A stretch of DNA of 20,409 bases from Planctomycetaceae bacterium. Its GTDB lineage: Bacteria; Planctomycetota; Planctomycetia; Planctomycetales; Planctomycetaceae. The DNA is taken from NCBI GenBank assembly GCA_020426065.1, contig JAGQQT010000006.1:1-20409 (forward strand). Reading direction: 5' to 3'. Below, one piece after another: positions 1 through 11,691 of this stretch; the stretch's first letter is position 1; every line of letters starts with the position of its first letter. Both the position numbers and the translations under genes were made by a program. The notes below the pieces were generated by a model, which was not told the origin of the DNA, made no database searches, and saw nothing but the letters and a program-made list of their open reading frames with translations.

Positions 1-944
<944 letters not shown>

Positions 945-976
945 TCTCTGAAGATTTCAGCTCTCCGTATAAATTG

Positions 977-1016
977 ACGTCCTGTGGAATTCCGCTGAAT
1001 TCCGCAGGACGTTTTT
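977..1016 (+). terminator. Rho-independent terminator after first DUF1559 gene
   Basis: A 16-bp stem (977-992 pairing with 997-1012, one G-T wobble) with a 4-base loop CGCT is followed by five T residues. It starts 32 bases after the stop codon of the first DUF1559 gene, so that gene is transcribed separately from the next copy. Confidence 0.9.
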
Positions 1017-1253
1017 CATTTTGGCAGCAAATGAATGCCAGAGTGACCCGGTGCTATCGAAATTAAATTTGAACTGTAATTCTCTAACCTGGCCCAGTCG
1101 CACCTCGGAAAGAGGTTCTTGAGCAGGGCTGTAAAAGGCTGTTGGGGAGCATATTTTGTGTGGATTATGCGGTAAATTTGCCAGATATGATAAAAAACGG
1201 CGAGGGAGAGGTTTGGGATTTGGGTAAAAAGTCAGTTTTTTCGCAACTGGGCG

Positions 1254-1348
1254 TTGACAGCTAGTCCAGATGCGGCAAGCATAAAGATCCATTCACGCGT
1301 TCAGCAAATCTTGTCTTGATGTTCTTTTTCCAAATCAGGAGTACGCAA
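1254..1348 (+). promoter_or_regulatory. Promoter and conserved leader of second DUF1559 gene
   Basis: TTGACA at 1254-1259 fits a -35 box. The -10 box is weak: AAGCAT at 1277-1282, 17 bases later, or CATAAA at 1280-1285. From 1288 to the start codon the sequence nearly matches the leader of the third copy. The ribosome binding site AGGAG lies at 1337-1341, 7 bases before the ATG at 1349. The -35 box and leader stand at the same spacing in both copies, which supports their being functional. The -10 assignment is uncertain. Confidence 0.6.
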
Positions 1349-2413
<1,065 letters not shown>

Positions 2414-2442
2414 AATCTGCCGCTCTTGAATCTTCAACGCAT

Positions 2443-2481
2443 ACGCCTTGCAGAATACAAACATTTCTGCAGGGCGTTTTT
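2443..2481 (+). terminator. Rho-independent terminator after second DUF1559 gene
   Basis: A 13-bp stem (2443-2455 with 2465-2477, one G-T wobble) with a 9-base loop is followed by a T run to 2481. It lies 30 bases beyond the stop codon. It is unrelated in sequence to the hairpins after the other two copies, although it does the same job. Confidence 0.88.
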
Positions 2482-2726
2482 CTATTAAGGGGAGTCAATA
2501 ACGCAATCAGGCAGTTCCCGACGTCAGTGCCATTCTCTTTCGAGCAGCAACGAAAACTGATTGCAGGGCCACTCTGAAACGCTGAGTTTTGAGGACACCA
2601 AGATGAGAGATTGAGGTCTGGAAATGTGCTTTTTGTGGCTTATCTGAGCAGAAAATAGACAAAATGGTCCAAAAGCTGGCTTTATTCGGTTCTGTGCAAA
2701 AAATGAAAATTTGTTTTTGTCTGGCG

Positions 2727-2822
2727 TTGACAGTCTCGTTTCGGCAGGCAAACATGAAGGTCCATTCACGTGTTCAACAAATCATGTCTTGTTGTTCTTA
2801 GTCCAAATCAGGAGTACACAAA
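2727..2822 (+). promoter_or_regulatory. Promoter and conserved leader of third DUF1559 gene
   Basis: TTGACA at 2727-2732 is followed 17 bases later by the weak -10 candidate AAACAT (2750-2755). From 2761 to the start codon the sequence is nearly the same as 1288-1348 upstream of the second copy, differing at about seven positions plus one single-base gap. AGGAG at 2810-2814 is the ribosome binding site for the ATG at 2823. Both copies have exactly 34 bases from the first T of TTGACA to the start of the shared block. Confidence 0.6.
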
Positions 2823-3884
<1,062 letters not shown>

Positions 3885-3914
3885 TCTCACTGTATTGACT
3901 GGCTGAAAATGAGT

Positions 3915-3954
3915 AAAACCCCTTTGCACACAGGTGCAGAGGGGTTTTCTTTTT
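3915..3954. terminator. Bidirectional terminator between DUF1559 gene and aroF
   Basis: A 15-bp stem (3915-3929 with 3934-3948, one G-T wobble) has a 4-base loop. The right arm ends in TTTT and is followed by CTTTTT; the left arm begins with AAAA, which reads as T's on the minus strand. It sits between the stop of the third DUF1559 gene (3884) and the stop of the convergent aroF (3992), so it can serve both. Confidence 0.9.
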
Positions 3955-3991
3955 GAGGTTTAACTTGAAGCGTAACGACTTTTGTAGCCGT

Positions 3992-5011
3992 TTACTCATC
4001 CATGGTCAGGCCGATTGCATTGGCGATTTTGCGGCACTCAATCATCGTCTTTTCAAAGGCGTCGAAGGTCAGTGACTGGGCTCCGTCGCTCATGGCATTG
4101 CTGGGGTCGGGATGGACTTCAATAATCAACCCGTCTGCGCGGACAGCCACTGAGGCGGCACACATCGGACCGACGAGATTGGCATGACCGGTGCCATGGC
4201 TGGGGTCAATCACCACTGGCAGATGCGTTTTGGATTTCAGGTAAGGGACAGAAGCGAGTGGCAGTGTGAAGCGGGTATGGGTTTCGAAGGTGCGGATCCC
4301 ACGCTCGCACAGTATCACCTGCTGATTCCCCTGGCTGAGAATGTATTCGGCGGCCAGCAGGAATTCGTCCATGGTGGCCGATGCTCCCCGTTTGAGCATC
4401 ACGGGTTTATTGCACTCTCCGACTGCCTGCAGCAGATGGTAGTTCTGCATATTGCGGGCACCGATCTGCATGACATCGGCATATTGAGCTACCAGGTCCA
4501 CGTGATGCGGAGTCATCACTTCTGTCACAACGGCCAGACCGGTCTGTTCCCTGGCCAGCGCGAGCAGTTTCAGGCCTTCTTCTTTCATCCCCTGGAAGGA
4601 GTACGGACTGGTCCGGGGTTTGAATGCTCCTCCCCGCAGCCCGCGTGCTCCCGCTGCTTTCACAGCTTTGGCCGTTTCCAGAATCTGAGTTTCACTTTCG
4701 ACAGAGCAGGGACCGGCAATGATTCCCACATGTCCATTCCCCATAATCAGGTCATGCGTCTGGATGACGGTTGGTTCCTGTTTGGTTTCCCGGGAGGCAA
4801 TTTTGTATTCCGCCAGTATGGGGACCACTTTGTCGACACCGGGACAGGATTCGAACACTTCCCGGTCTTTCTGCCGGTCATCTCCGACCACGGCAACCAC
4901 GGTTCGTTCCTCACCGAAAATCAGGTGGGGCTTCAGTCCCTGTTCTTCGACCCTGCGGGCAACATCTTCGGCGGCCTCACGAGAGGCGTTTTTCTGCATC
5001 ACGATAATCAT
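3992..5011 (-). CDS. aroF: 3-deoxy-7-phosphoheptulonate (DAHP) synthase, AroF/type I-beta
   Basis: The enzyme joins phosphoenolpyruvate and erythrose 4-phosphate, the first step of the shikimate pathway to aromatic amino acids, in the cytoplasm. The 339-residue length and a short N-terminal ferredoxin-like domain (about residues 1-70) fit the Thermotoga-type I-beta enzymes, where that domain mediates feedback control. The catalytic barrel follows: IAGPCSVE with the metal-binding Cys102, [11 protein letters not shown] at 131-141, IGARNMQN at 183-190, [10 protein letters not shown] around 234-243, DPSHGTGH at 269-276, and E298/H300 as further metal ligands. The start at 5011 is supported by a purine-rich AAGAAGAAGAG tract just upstream. 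It is the downstream of two minus-strand genes, 222 bases from the PsbP-like gene; whether they share a transcript is unclear. Aromatic feedback through the N-terminal domain is expected from the family, not shown here. Confidence 0.96.
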   Translation of the reverse strand: MIIVMQKNASREAAEDVARRVEEQGLKPHLIFGEERTVVAVVGDDRQKDREVFESCPGVDKVVPILAEYKIASRETKQEPTVIQTHDLIMGNGHVGIIAGPCSVESETQILETAKAVKAAGARGLRGGAFKPRTSPYSFQGMKEEGLKLLALAREQTGLAVVTEVMTPHHVDLVAQYADVMQIGARNMQNYHLLQAVGECNKPVMLKRGASATMDEFLLAAEYILSQGNQQVILCERGIRTFETHTRFTLPLASVPYLKSKTHLPVVIDPSHGTGHANLVGPMCAASVAVRADGLIIEVHPDPSNAMSDGAQSLTFDAFEKTMIECRKIANAIGLTMDE

Positions 5012-5233
5012 GTTTCTCTTCTTCTTGAGGTTCGATTCCAGGCACTGTCACGATGGAATTCCAGATTCATCGCCGAGAGGGAATGGAGTCGTTGCAAACG
5101 GTGTATTGTGTTTCTGTTCCCATTAAACGTGCGACAGGGTCAACATGCAATCGAGAGGGCACATTCAGGATGGACACCATTTCTTTCTGCTGGTTCATCA
5201 GGGAGAATCTCGGCTGGCGCACTGACCACGGCA

Positions 5234-5704
5234 CTAGTCCTGTTTTTCCATGTCATACTGGAAGCCATTCACAATCGCTTCGATCACCGGGCGGAATTCT
5301 TCAAACTCCTGATCCTGCCCCTGGGCGACTGCCAGGACCGAATAACCAGATTCGGCCCGGAACTGCAGGAGCACTGTGGAAATCAGTTCGTGGCAGACCA
5401 GTTCCAGTTCCTGGATAATTCTGCGTCCATCAGGGCTGACAGCTGGCTCATAAACATCGATTTCAGGATACTCATCCCGATACGATTGCACACTGGCTTC
5501 CAGCACCTCAACCGGATCAATCAGGCCGGGGAGCAGGTGCAGCATGAGAAACGTTGTGCCGGGAGAACTGAATGTCAAAGCCAGATCGCTATTGGCAGAT
5601 TCGATTTCCGCTTCCCAGCTCTCAGGATAGCGGACGGTCATCCCGTCCCGTTCCAGGGTGCAGGTCAGCAGATCATCAAGGTTGTCGGGCATCGCAGCCA
5701 CCAT
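5234..5704 (-). CDS. Hypothetical protein, PsbP/Mog1 (DUF1795)-like
   Basis: I do not recognise this 156-residue protein with certainty. It has no signal peptide or membrane segment. The pattern of a short strand before YPESWE, a strand pair around LALTFSSPGTTFLMLHLLP, an amphipathic helix (about residues 64-76), a strand after SPDGRR, and a final SVLAVAQ strand followed by a helix with a closing IVNGFQ resembles the Mog1/PsbP fold as seen in DUF1795-type proteins, often small accessory proteins in bacteria. That match is by eye only. ATG at 5704 gives the longest product; a second ATG at 5692 is equally possible and neither has a good ribosome binding site. It lies upstream of aroF on the same strand and is divergent from the diguanylate cyclase gene. 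A TATAAT box lies 63 bases upstream. Confidence 0.7.
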   Translation of the reverse strand: MVAAMPDNLDDLLTCTLERDGMTVRYPESWEAEIESANSDLALTFSSPGTTFLMLHLLPGLIDPVEVLEASVQSYRDEYPEIDVYEPAVSPDGRRIIQELELVCHELISTVLLQFRAESGYSVLAVAQGQDQEFEEFRPVIEAIVNGFQYDMEKQD

Positions 5705-5766
5705 TCTGTTCAGATTGGGAAAGTGATCGTATTTCTCTGGAATGACACGTAAAATAGGTTCTGTTC

Positions 5767-5795
5767 ATTATACGATTTATTCCGGTATTAACAGC
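5767..5795 (-). promoter_or_regulatory. Candidate promoter for the PsbP-like gene
   Basis: Reading the minus strand, a perfect TATAAT lies at 5772-5767. About 17 bases upstream is only a poor -35 (GCTGTT, 5795-5790). The box is 63 bases before the ATG at 5704. A perfect -10 in the divergent intergenic region is suggestive, but the weak -35 keeps confidence low. Confidence 0.42.
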
Positions 5796-5955
5796 CTCGT
5801 GTTTCCAACTCACTGACTTAAGAACCAGTTTTGGCGATGTCACGCCGGTTATGTACAATCGAGCATGCTATTGTTCAACTGGATGCCTGGCCTGAAATCA
5901 AATGATTTCCGGCTCATGGATCTCTGTTATCGATCCGTAATCGAAAGTTTTCTCA

Positions 5956-7740
5956 TTGTTTGTTGACTCCCTCATATCCTGGCTCCACCAGTTGGTGAAC
6001 CATGCTGAAAAGTTCGGCCTGGCGATCATTATCTCGATCGTCTGTGTCGCGCAGTACGTATTGTATCTGTACTCGCGTCACCAGCAGGTTCGTCAGGAAG
6101 AGGAACTGCGAAATCTGCTCAAGCAGGCAGAGCTCAACCTGGAAACGGAGCGGCGGGATCACCGGATGAGCCGGTCGGAAACCCAGGCGCTGACAAATAT
6201 CTTCTCGGAGCGGGATTCCAACCGGACCGTAGACATGCTGCTCAAAACGCTGGTACCTCAATCGACCAGCGGTTTTGCCCTCTTCTGGTCTTATGACCAG
6301 AATGATCTTTATCTTTACACTCAGCGAGGTCTGTCCAAATCCACCTGTGATCAGATTGTGCTGGATGAGGAGTGGATTGACAGGGCGATTCTGGATGGCT
6401 TTCACATGGTATCCGATGCGGAGCTGTTTCAATCCCGCTTCGTGACGACACTTTCCACTCATGAGCGGGAAAAAATCCGCGAACTGTATATGCTGTCCGT
6501 GCGTGACGGAGAGAACGTCTTTGGAATCCTGGCAACCACACAGTTGTTCCCTGTGGGGTGTCCTGTCGGACAGCAGCAGGAAGTGACGGAACGGCTGATT
6601 GATCGAATTGCGACGGCCTTACGGCATCGGATGCAGACACTGGGACAGGAGCAGGAACTGAAGTTGACACAGGAGAAGCTGATCCTGCGAGCAATTGCCG
6701 ATCAGTTTCATGATGTCCCTCATCGCCTGATGGATGATTTCCTGAAACGCCTGGTCGGGCTGGTGGCAGCCGACCGTGGGGCAATCATGCTGATGTCCAA
6801 AAAAGGGAATCAGGCGGTTCGCAGCATCAGTCGACAGGGAACTCCTCTGCAGGAAGGGGCCGATCAGATCTGGAAGGATCATGAGACCCGGATTGCCGAA
6901 TGGGCCTACACCCAGGGGGCGACAGGCAGCATGCACTCCTCGGAGTTGACCGAGGCAGGGGTGGACAGTCTGATTGGTAAAGCTCTCACAATTCCTCTGT
7001 ATCAGGCTGATCGGATGATTGGTCTGATCTGTCTGACACGTAAAGATGAAGGGGCCTTCACCCGCATGCAGATTTCTCTGGCGGCGTGGGCTGGAGAATT
7101 TCTCACCGAGACTCTGCTGCGTGCGATCGACCGGGTTACCGTGGAACGTAAAGCCAATCAGGATGGGCTGACCGGGCTGGCCAACCGTCGAACCTTCGAT
7201 GACCGGATCACACTGGAAATTCATCAGGCCAAGCGCGCCGGCAGCGAATGCTCTCTGCTGTTGCTGGATCTGGATCATTTCAAATCAATCAATGACCGTT
7301 ACGGGCACCCGGGAGGAGATGAAGTCCTCCGTCAGTTTGCCCATTTACTGGAAACAGAATCACGAAAAGTCCGCTCCACCGACTTCCCTCTGGTTGCCAG
7401 ATATGGCGGAGAGGAGATGGCAGTCCTGCTGCCGGGGGTCGGTCTTCAGGGGGCATTGCGTATCGGCGAATCGATTCGCAAAGCCGCTGAGGACATGGTC
7501 ATCCTGCACCAGGAGCAGAAGATCCAGGTAACAGTCAGTATCGGAGTGGCCTGCTATCCCCGTCACTCAACGACAGTGGAAAAACTGATTGAAACAGCCG
7601 ATCAGGCTCTTTATCAGGCTAAATCCGAAGGTCGAAACCGTGTCTGCTCGCCAGTTGACCAGAAACAGCACGAAGTCAGCGAGCAGCCGAAAACTGAGCA
7701 GCAGGAATCCGTTGACGATTCTTCTGTCCTGCATGGTTGA
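5956..7740 (+). CDS. Membrane-anchored GAF-GGDEF diguanylate cyclase
   Basis: This 594-residue protein should make cyclic di-GMP from two GTP. A single membrane helix is at about residues 19-39, followed by a short coiled-coil-like stretch (43-72), two GAF-like sensor regions (about 80-225 and 250-390), and a GGDEF domain (about 400-565). The catalytic features are present: DGLTGLANRR at 403-412, DLDHFKSINDRYGH at 438-451 with metal-binding D438, and RYGGEE at 482-487, the GGEEF-type active site. An RxxD sits at 473-476, but seven rather than the usual five residues lie between it and GGEE, so product inhibition at the I-site may be lost. The tail (570-594) is polar and disordered. The only good start that keeps the helix is a TTG at 5956; a stop lies 15 bases before it in frame. 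The tad genes follow, which fits control of surface attachment, but that is inference. Confidence 0.92.
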   Translation: MFVDSLISWLHQLVNHAEKFGLAIIISIVCVAQYVLYLYSRHQQVRQEEELRNLLKQAELNLETERRDHRMSRSETQALTNIFSERDSNRTVDMLLKTLVPQSTSGFALFWSYDQNDLYLYTQRGLSKSTCDQIVLDEEWIDRAILDGFHMVSDAELFQSRFVTTLSTHEREKIRELYMLSVRDGENVFGILATTQLFPVGCPVGQQQEVTERLIDRIATALRHRMQTLGQEQELKLTQEKLILRAIADQFHDVPHRLMDDFLKRLVGLVAADRGAIMLMSKKGNQAVRSISRQGTPLQEGADQIWKDHETRIAEWAYTQGATGSMHSSELTEAGVDSLIGKALTIPLYQADRMIGLICLTRKDEGAFTRMQISLAAWAGEFLTETLLRAIDRVTVERKANQDGLTGLANRRTFDDRITLEIHQAKRAGSECSLLLLDLDHFKSINDRYGHPGGDEVLRQFAHLLETESRKVRSTDFPLVARYGGEEMAVLLPGVGLQGALRIGESIRKAAEDMVILHQEQKIQVTVSIGVACYPRHSTTVEKLIETADQALYQAKSEGRNRVCSPVDQKQHEVSEQPKTEQQESVDDSSVLHG

Positions 7741-8086
7741 AGTAAATCTTCACAATCTCATGTGGAGTTACGGGGAACGGTGTTGAATGCCGGCAGTTGT
7801 GCTACGCGGTTCATGCTTCTCAAGAATCACCAGTTCTACTCCTCATGCGGATTACCTGCCGGAGCGTCACGATCCTCAATACCGCGTCGCCCGTTATAAC
7901 CGCTCAATTCAGAACGACTTTCCCGATTTCCCCATCAGGCCCTGCAGGTGGCCAGTCACGGTGAGGATTACGACCTACATTTGGCTTATACGGCGGGATC
8001 TGTTGCATTTTTGACACATCGCAACTGCTCTCGAAATTCGTACAACGGACTTGCGTCTCAAGACAGATTGGCAATGGAGATCATTG
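7741..8086 (+). other. Intergenic region before the tad genes, probable promoter inside
   Basis: These 346 bases separate the diguanylate cyclase from tadA. There is no clear terminator. Two short overlapping open frames (75 codons from 7787, 61 from 7948) have no recognisable features. A TTGACA at 8011-8016, about 70 bases before the tadA start, could be a -35 box, but the best -10 at the right distance is only GAAATT/AAATTC near 8033-8039. Treat the promoter as a guess and the rest as unexplained. Confidence 0.4.
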
Positions 8087-9412
<1,326 letters not shown>

Positions 9413-9470
9413 TCATCCCTTTAGTTTAATTGAAAAACTGACTTCAATTTGAATTCACTGCAGGTGTCTT

Positions 9471-10442
9471 ATGGATCCGATCATGATCTCGGTTGTTGCC
9501 TTTGTCGCAGTCGTGGCGGTAGTCATTGCTGTGATGCAGGTCATCAACGATTTTGGCTCCACAGAGGTCGAAGACCGGTTGCAGGTTCTGACCGGTCATA
9601 AAACCAAGGAAGAAGCCGAAGAGCAGAAAATCCTGAAGAAGGAAATGCTCAAGGAAGGAGTGGGTGGACTCTCCAAATTCATCAATGGCTTCATTTCCAA
9701 ATTCGGGAATCTGCCCTTGATCTTTGAGCAGGCCCGCAGCCCGATCGGGATTGAAGCCTTTCTGGTGATCTCTCTGGTTTGTGGTGGCGTTGGCGTTGTC
9801 ATCGGGATGATTGCCCAGGCACCAGCGCCTCTGTTGCCTGTTTGCGGATTGACTGTTGCTGTGCTTCCCTACTTCTGGATTCTGCAGCGGCGCAAATCCC
9901 GCTTCAAGAGATTTGCCATGCAGCTGCCGGATGCCCTGGAACTGGTAGCTCGGGCCTTGCGGTCTGGACACAGTCTGGCATCAGGAATTCATGTGGTTGT
10001 TCACGAGATGCCGAATCCGATTTCGGAAGAATTCGGCATGGCCTACGAGGAACAGAACCTCGGGGTGCCGATTGATCAGGCCCTGAAGAGTATTTTTCGA
10101 CGGGTGCCAAACCTCGACTTCAAGTTTTTTGTGACCGCCGTGGCCATCCAGCGACAGGCCGGGGGTGATCTGGCGGAAATTCTCGACAAAATTGGACACA
10201 TCGTGCGGGAACGCTTCCGCATCATGGGTCAGGTCCAGGCACTCACCGGGGAAGGTCGTATCAGCGGCGTGGTGTTGATGGCATTGCCGATCGTCCTGTT
10301 CTTTGTGATGTATTACCTGAATGCAGAATACATGATGCTGCTGTTTACCGAAGAACTTGGCCGACAGATGCTGGCCGGTGCGGTTGTGCTGCAGATTATC
10401 GGAGCCTACTGCATGAAGAAAATCATCGAGATCAAAATCTGA
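9471..10442 (+). CDS. tadB: Tad pilus inner-membrane platform protein TadB
   Basis: TadB and TadC form the inner-membrane platform on which TadA acts. This 323-residue protein has an N-terminal membrane helix (about 4-23), a charged cytoplasmic stretch (45-62), two helices (95-115 and 118-138), and the type II secretion F domain from about 150, with the family hallmark LPDALELVARALRSGHSLAS at 152-171. Two further helices close the protein (about 265-283 and 299-315). The arrangement and length match TadB. The start has AGGTG a few bases upstream. It follows tadA by 58 bases and precedes tadC by 107 bases, so one transcript is likely but not certain. The later gap holds no obvious terminator. 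Confidence 0.93.
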   Translation: MDPIMISVVAFVAVVAVVIAVMQVINDFGSTEVEDRLQVLTGHKTKEEAEEQKILKKEMLKEGVGGLSKFINGFISKFGNLPLIFEQARSPIGIEAFLVISLVCGGVGVVIGMIAQAPAPLLPVCGLTVAVLPYFWILQRRKSRFKRFAMQLPDALELVARALRSGHSLASGIHVVVHEMPNPISEEFGMAYEEQNLGVPIDQALKSIFRRVPNLDFKFFVTAVAIQRQAGGDLAEILDKIGHIVRERFRIMGQVQALTGEGRISGVVLMALPIVLFFVMYYLNAEYMMLLFTEELGRQMLAGAVVLQIIGAYCMKKIIEIKI

Positions 10443-10549
10443 CAGGTTCAGGCTTACTTCACTCACTACACAGTTCAGAAACAAAGTCATACTGATCGGG
10501 CAAATGGCAGCATCTGCTCGACGATGGAAATCATCTGAGGATCAGTTCC

Positions 10550-11482
10550 ATGGATATCGTCACATTACTCCCCTACGCCATCTTTGGTGCGATCACCTGT
10601 GTTGTGTGGTTTGTCGTCAGTTTGACGGGCGACAAGGAGAATCGTGTTTCAGAGCGACTGCAGGACATTCGTGATCCGAACCGTCGCAATAAGGAAGGCC
10701 AGGCAAAACAGGAAGGGGTCGGGGGGGTGCTCAACAAAGCCGCTCCAGCGCTTTCGAAAGCCCTGAAGCCGAAAACGGAACTGGAAGAAAACGAACTGAA
10801 AATCCGGCTGGCCAATGCCGGGTTCAATTCCCCCAATGCTCATCAGACCTACCTGGCGATCAAAGTCATGTCGATGATCGGGGGCGTGCTGATTGGGGCG
10901 GCGCTGGGGTTCATCACCTGGGGTAACACCCAGAACGGCTGGACAGCTTTCGTGGTTGGTGCTGGCTTGGGTTTTTATATTCCGGAACTGGTACTCGGAT
11001 ATATGCGCTACAAGCGGAAGCAGAATATTTTCCTTACCATGCCAGACGCACTGGACCTGCTTGTGGTTTGTGTTGAATCCGGGCTGGGACTGGATGCCGG
11101 GATGCGTCGGGTTTCTGAAGAGCTGGCGGAAACTGCAAAGGATCTGTGCGACGAATTCAACCTGGCCAACTTCCAGCTGCAGATGGGACGGGGTCGGCGG
11201 GAAGTTCTCCACGACCTGGGAATCCGTACCGGGGTGGATGACATGAAGGCACTGGCCGCCATTCTGATTCAGGCAGACCGTTTCGGCTCCTCAATCGCCC
11301 AGGCATTACGTGTTCAGTCTGACAGTATGCGGGTCAAGCGTATGCAGCTGGCTGAAGAAAAGGCCCAGAAAACGGCCGTTCAAATGATTTTCCCCCTGGT
11401 TCTGTTCATTTTCCCGGGGATTTTCGTGGTGCTGGTGGGACCGGCAGCCATCTCGATGATCGACAGTCTGCTGGCCATGTAA
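10550..11482 (+). CDS. tadC: Tad pilus inner-membrane platform protein TadC
   Basis: This 310-residue protein is the second type II secretion F-domain platform subunit. It has an N-terminal helix (about 5-25), a basic linker with a coiled region, two central helices (about 104-124 and 131-150), the F domain with MPDALDLLVVCVESGLGLDA at 164-183, and a C-terminal hydrophobic region (278-300). ESGLGLDAGM and the RFGSSIAQALR stretch (244-254) are typical of TadC and separate it from TadB. ATG at 10550 has GAGGA about 8 bases upstream. It is the last of the recognisable tad genes; the next gene starts 209 bases later. The partner membrane protein is the TadB encoded just upstream. Confidence 0.93.
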   Translation: MDIVTLLPYAIFGAITCVVWFVVSLTGDKENRVSERLQDIRDPNRRNKEGQAKQEGVGGVLNKAAPALSKALKPKTELEENELKIRLANAGFNSPNAHQTYLAIKVMSMIGGVLIGAALGFITWGNTQNGWTAFVVGAGLGFYIPELVLGYMRYKRKQNIFLTMPDALDLLVVCVESGLGLDAGMRRVSEELAETAKDLCDEFNLANFQLQMGRGRREVLHDLGIRTGVDDMKALAAILIQADRFGSSIAQALRVQSDSMRVKRMQLAEEKAQKTAVQMIFPLVLFIFPGIFVVLVGPAAISMIDSLLAM

Positions 11483-11691
11483 CCCGGGAAGACCGATTTC
11501 TGCGATCATCCCCTTTGTAGCGGTCGATCGGATTTTTTTCCCTGCTCGCGGCCAGTTCTGGCAATGAGCGCTTGCCTGATCGAGACTGATTTCCACAAAA
11601 TAAGGTTTTCCTCCTGAAAAATTCACAACAGGTTCCCGGCTGTTGGAGTCGACACCTGGTTTTGTTCCGCCATCAAGATTCGCTCTGACAT

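Larger units (their letters stand above)
945..1348. other. Intergenic region between DUF1559 copies 1 and 2
   Basis: These 404 bases hold the terminator at 977-1016, then about 235 bases with nothing I recognise (no convincing ORF, hairpin or repeat), and finally the promoter and leader of the second copy from 1254. A minus-strand open frame of 111 codons crosses the region and the terminator but has no family features. Confidence 0.7.
2414..2822. other. Intergenic region between DUF1559 copies 2 and 3
   Basis: These 409 bases hold the terminator at 2443-2481, about 245 bases of partly A/T-rich sequence in which I see no gene or structure, and the promoter and leader of the third copy from 2727. 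Two minus-strand open frames of about 80 codons overlap here in different frames; neither shows family features. Confidence 0.7.

Noticed and set aside
957..1292. 111-codon minus-strand open frame between DUF1559 copies 1 and 2
   Set aside because: It runs through a strong terminator hairpin and the promoter of the next gene, with no family features.
1316..1348. Earlier ATG for the second DUF1559 gene
   Set aside because: It would place 11 extra residues before the prepilin leader and put the conserved AGGAG inside the coding region; the third copy supports the start at 1349.
4184..5752. 522-codon plus-strand open frame across aroF and the PsbP-like gene
   Set aside because: It lies antisense to aroF, whose motifs are complete, and to a second plausible gene. 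Its protein is rich in Phe, His and Gln and matches nothing; it is a mirror frame of coding sequence.
7787..8014. 75-codon open frame in the gap before tadA
   Set aside because: No ribosome binding site, no motif, and unusual composition with many Arg and Pro; kept only as part of the intergenic description.
11500..11540. Possible terminator after tadC
   Set aside because: A run of seven T's follows CGATCGGA, but the matching upstream arms (GATC, CCGAT) give only a 5-6 bp stem with a long loop, too weak to call.
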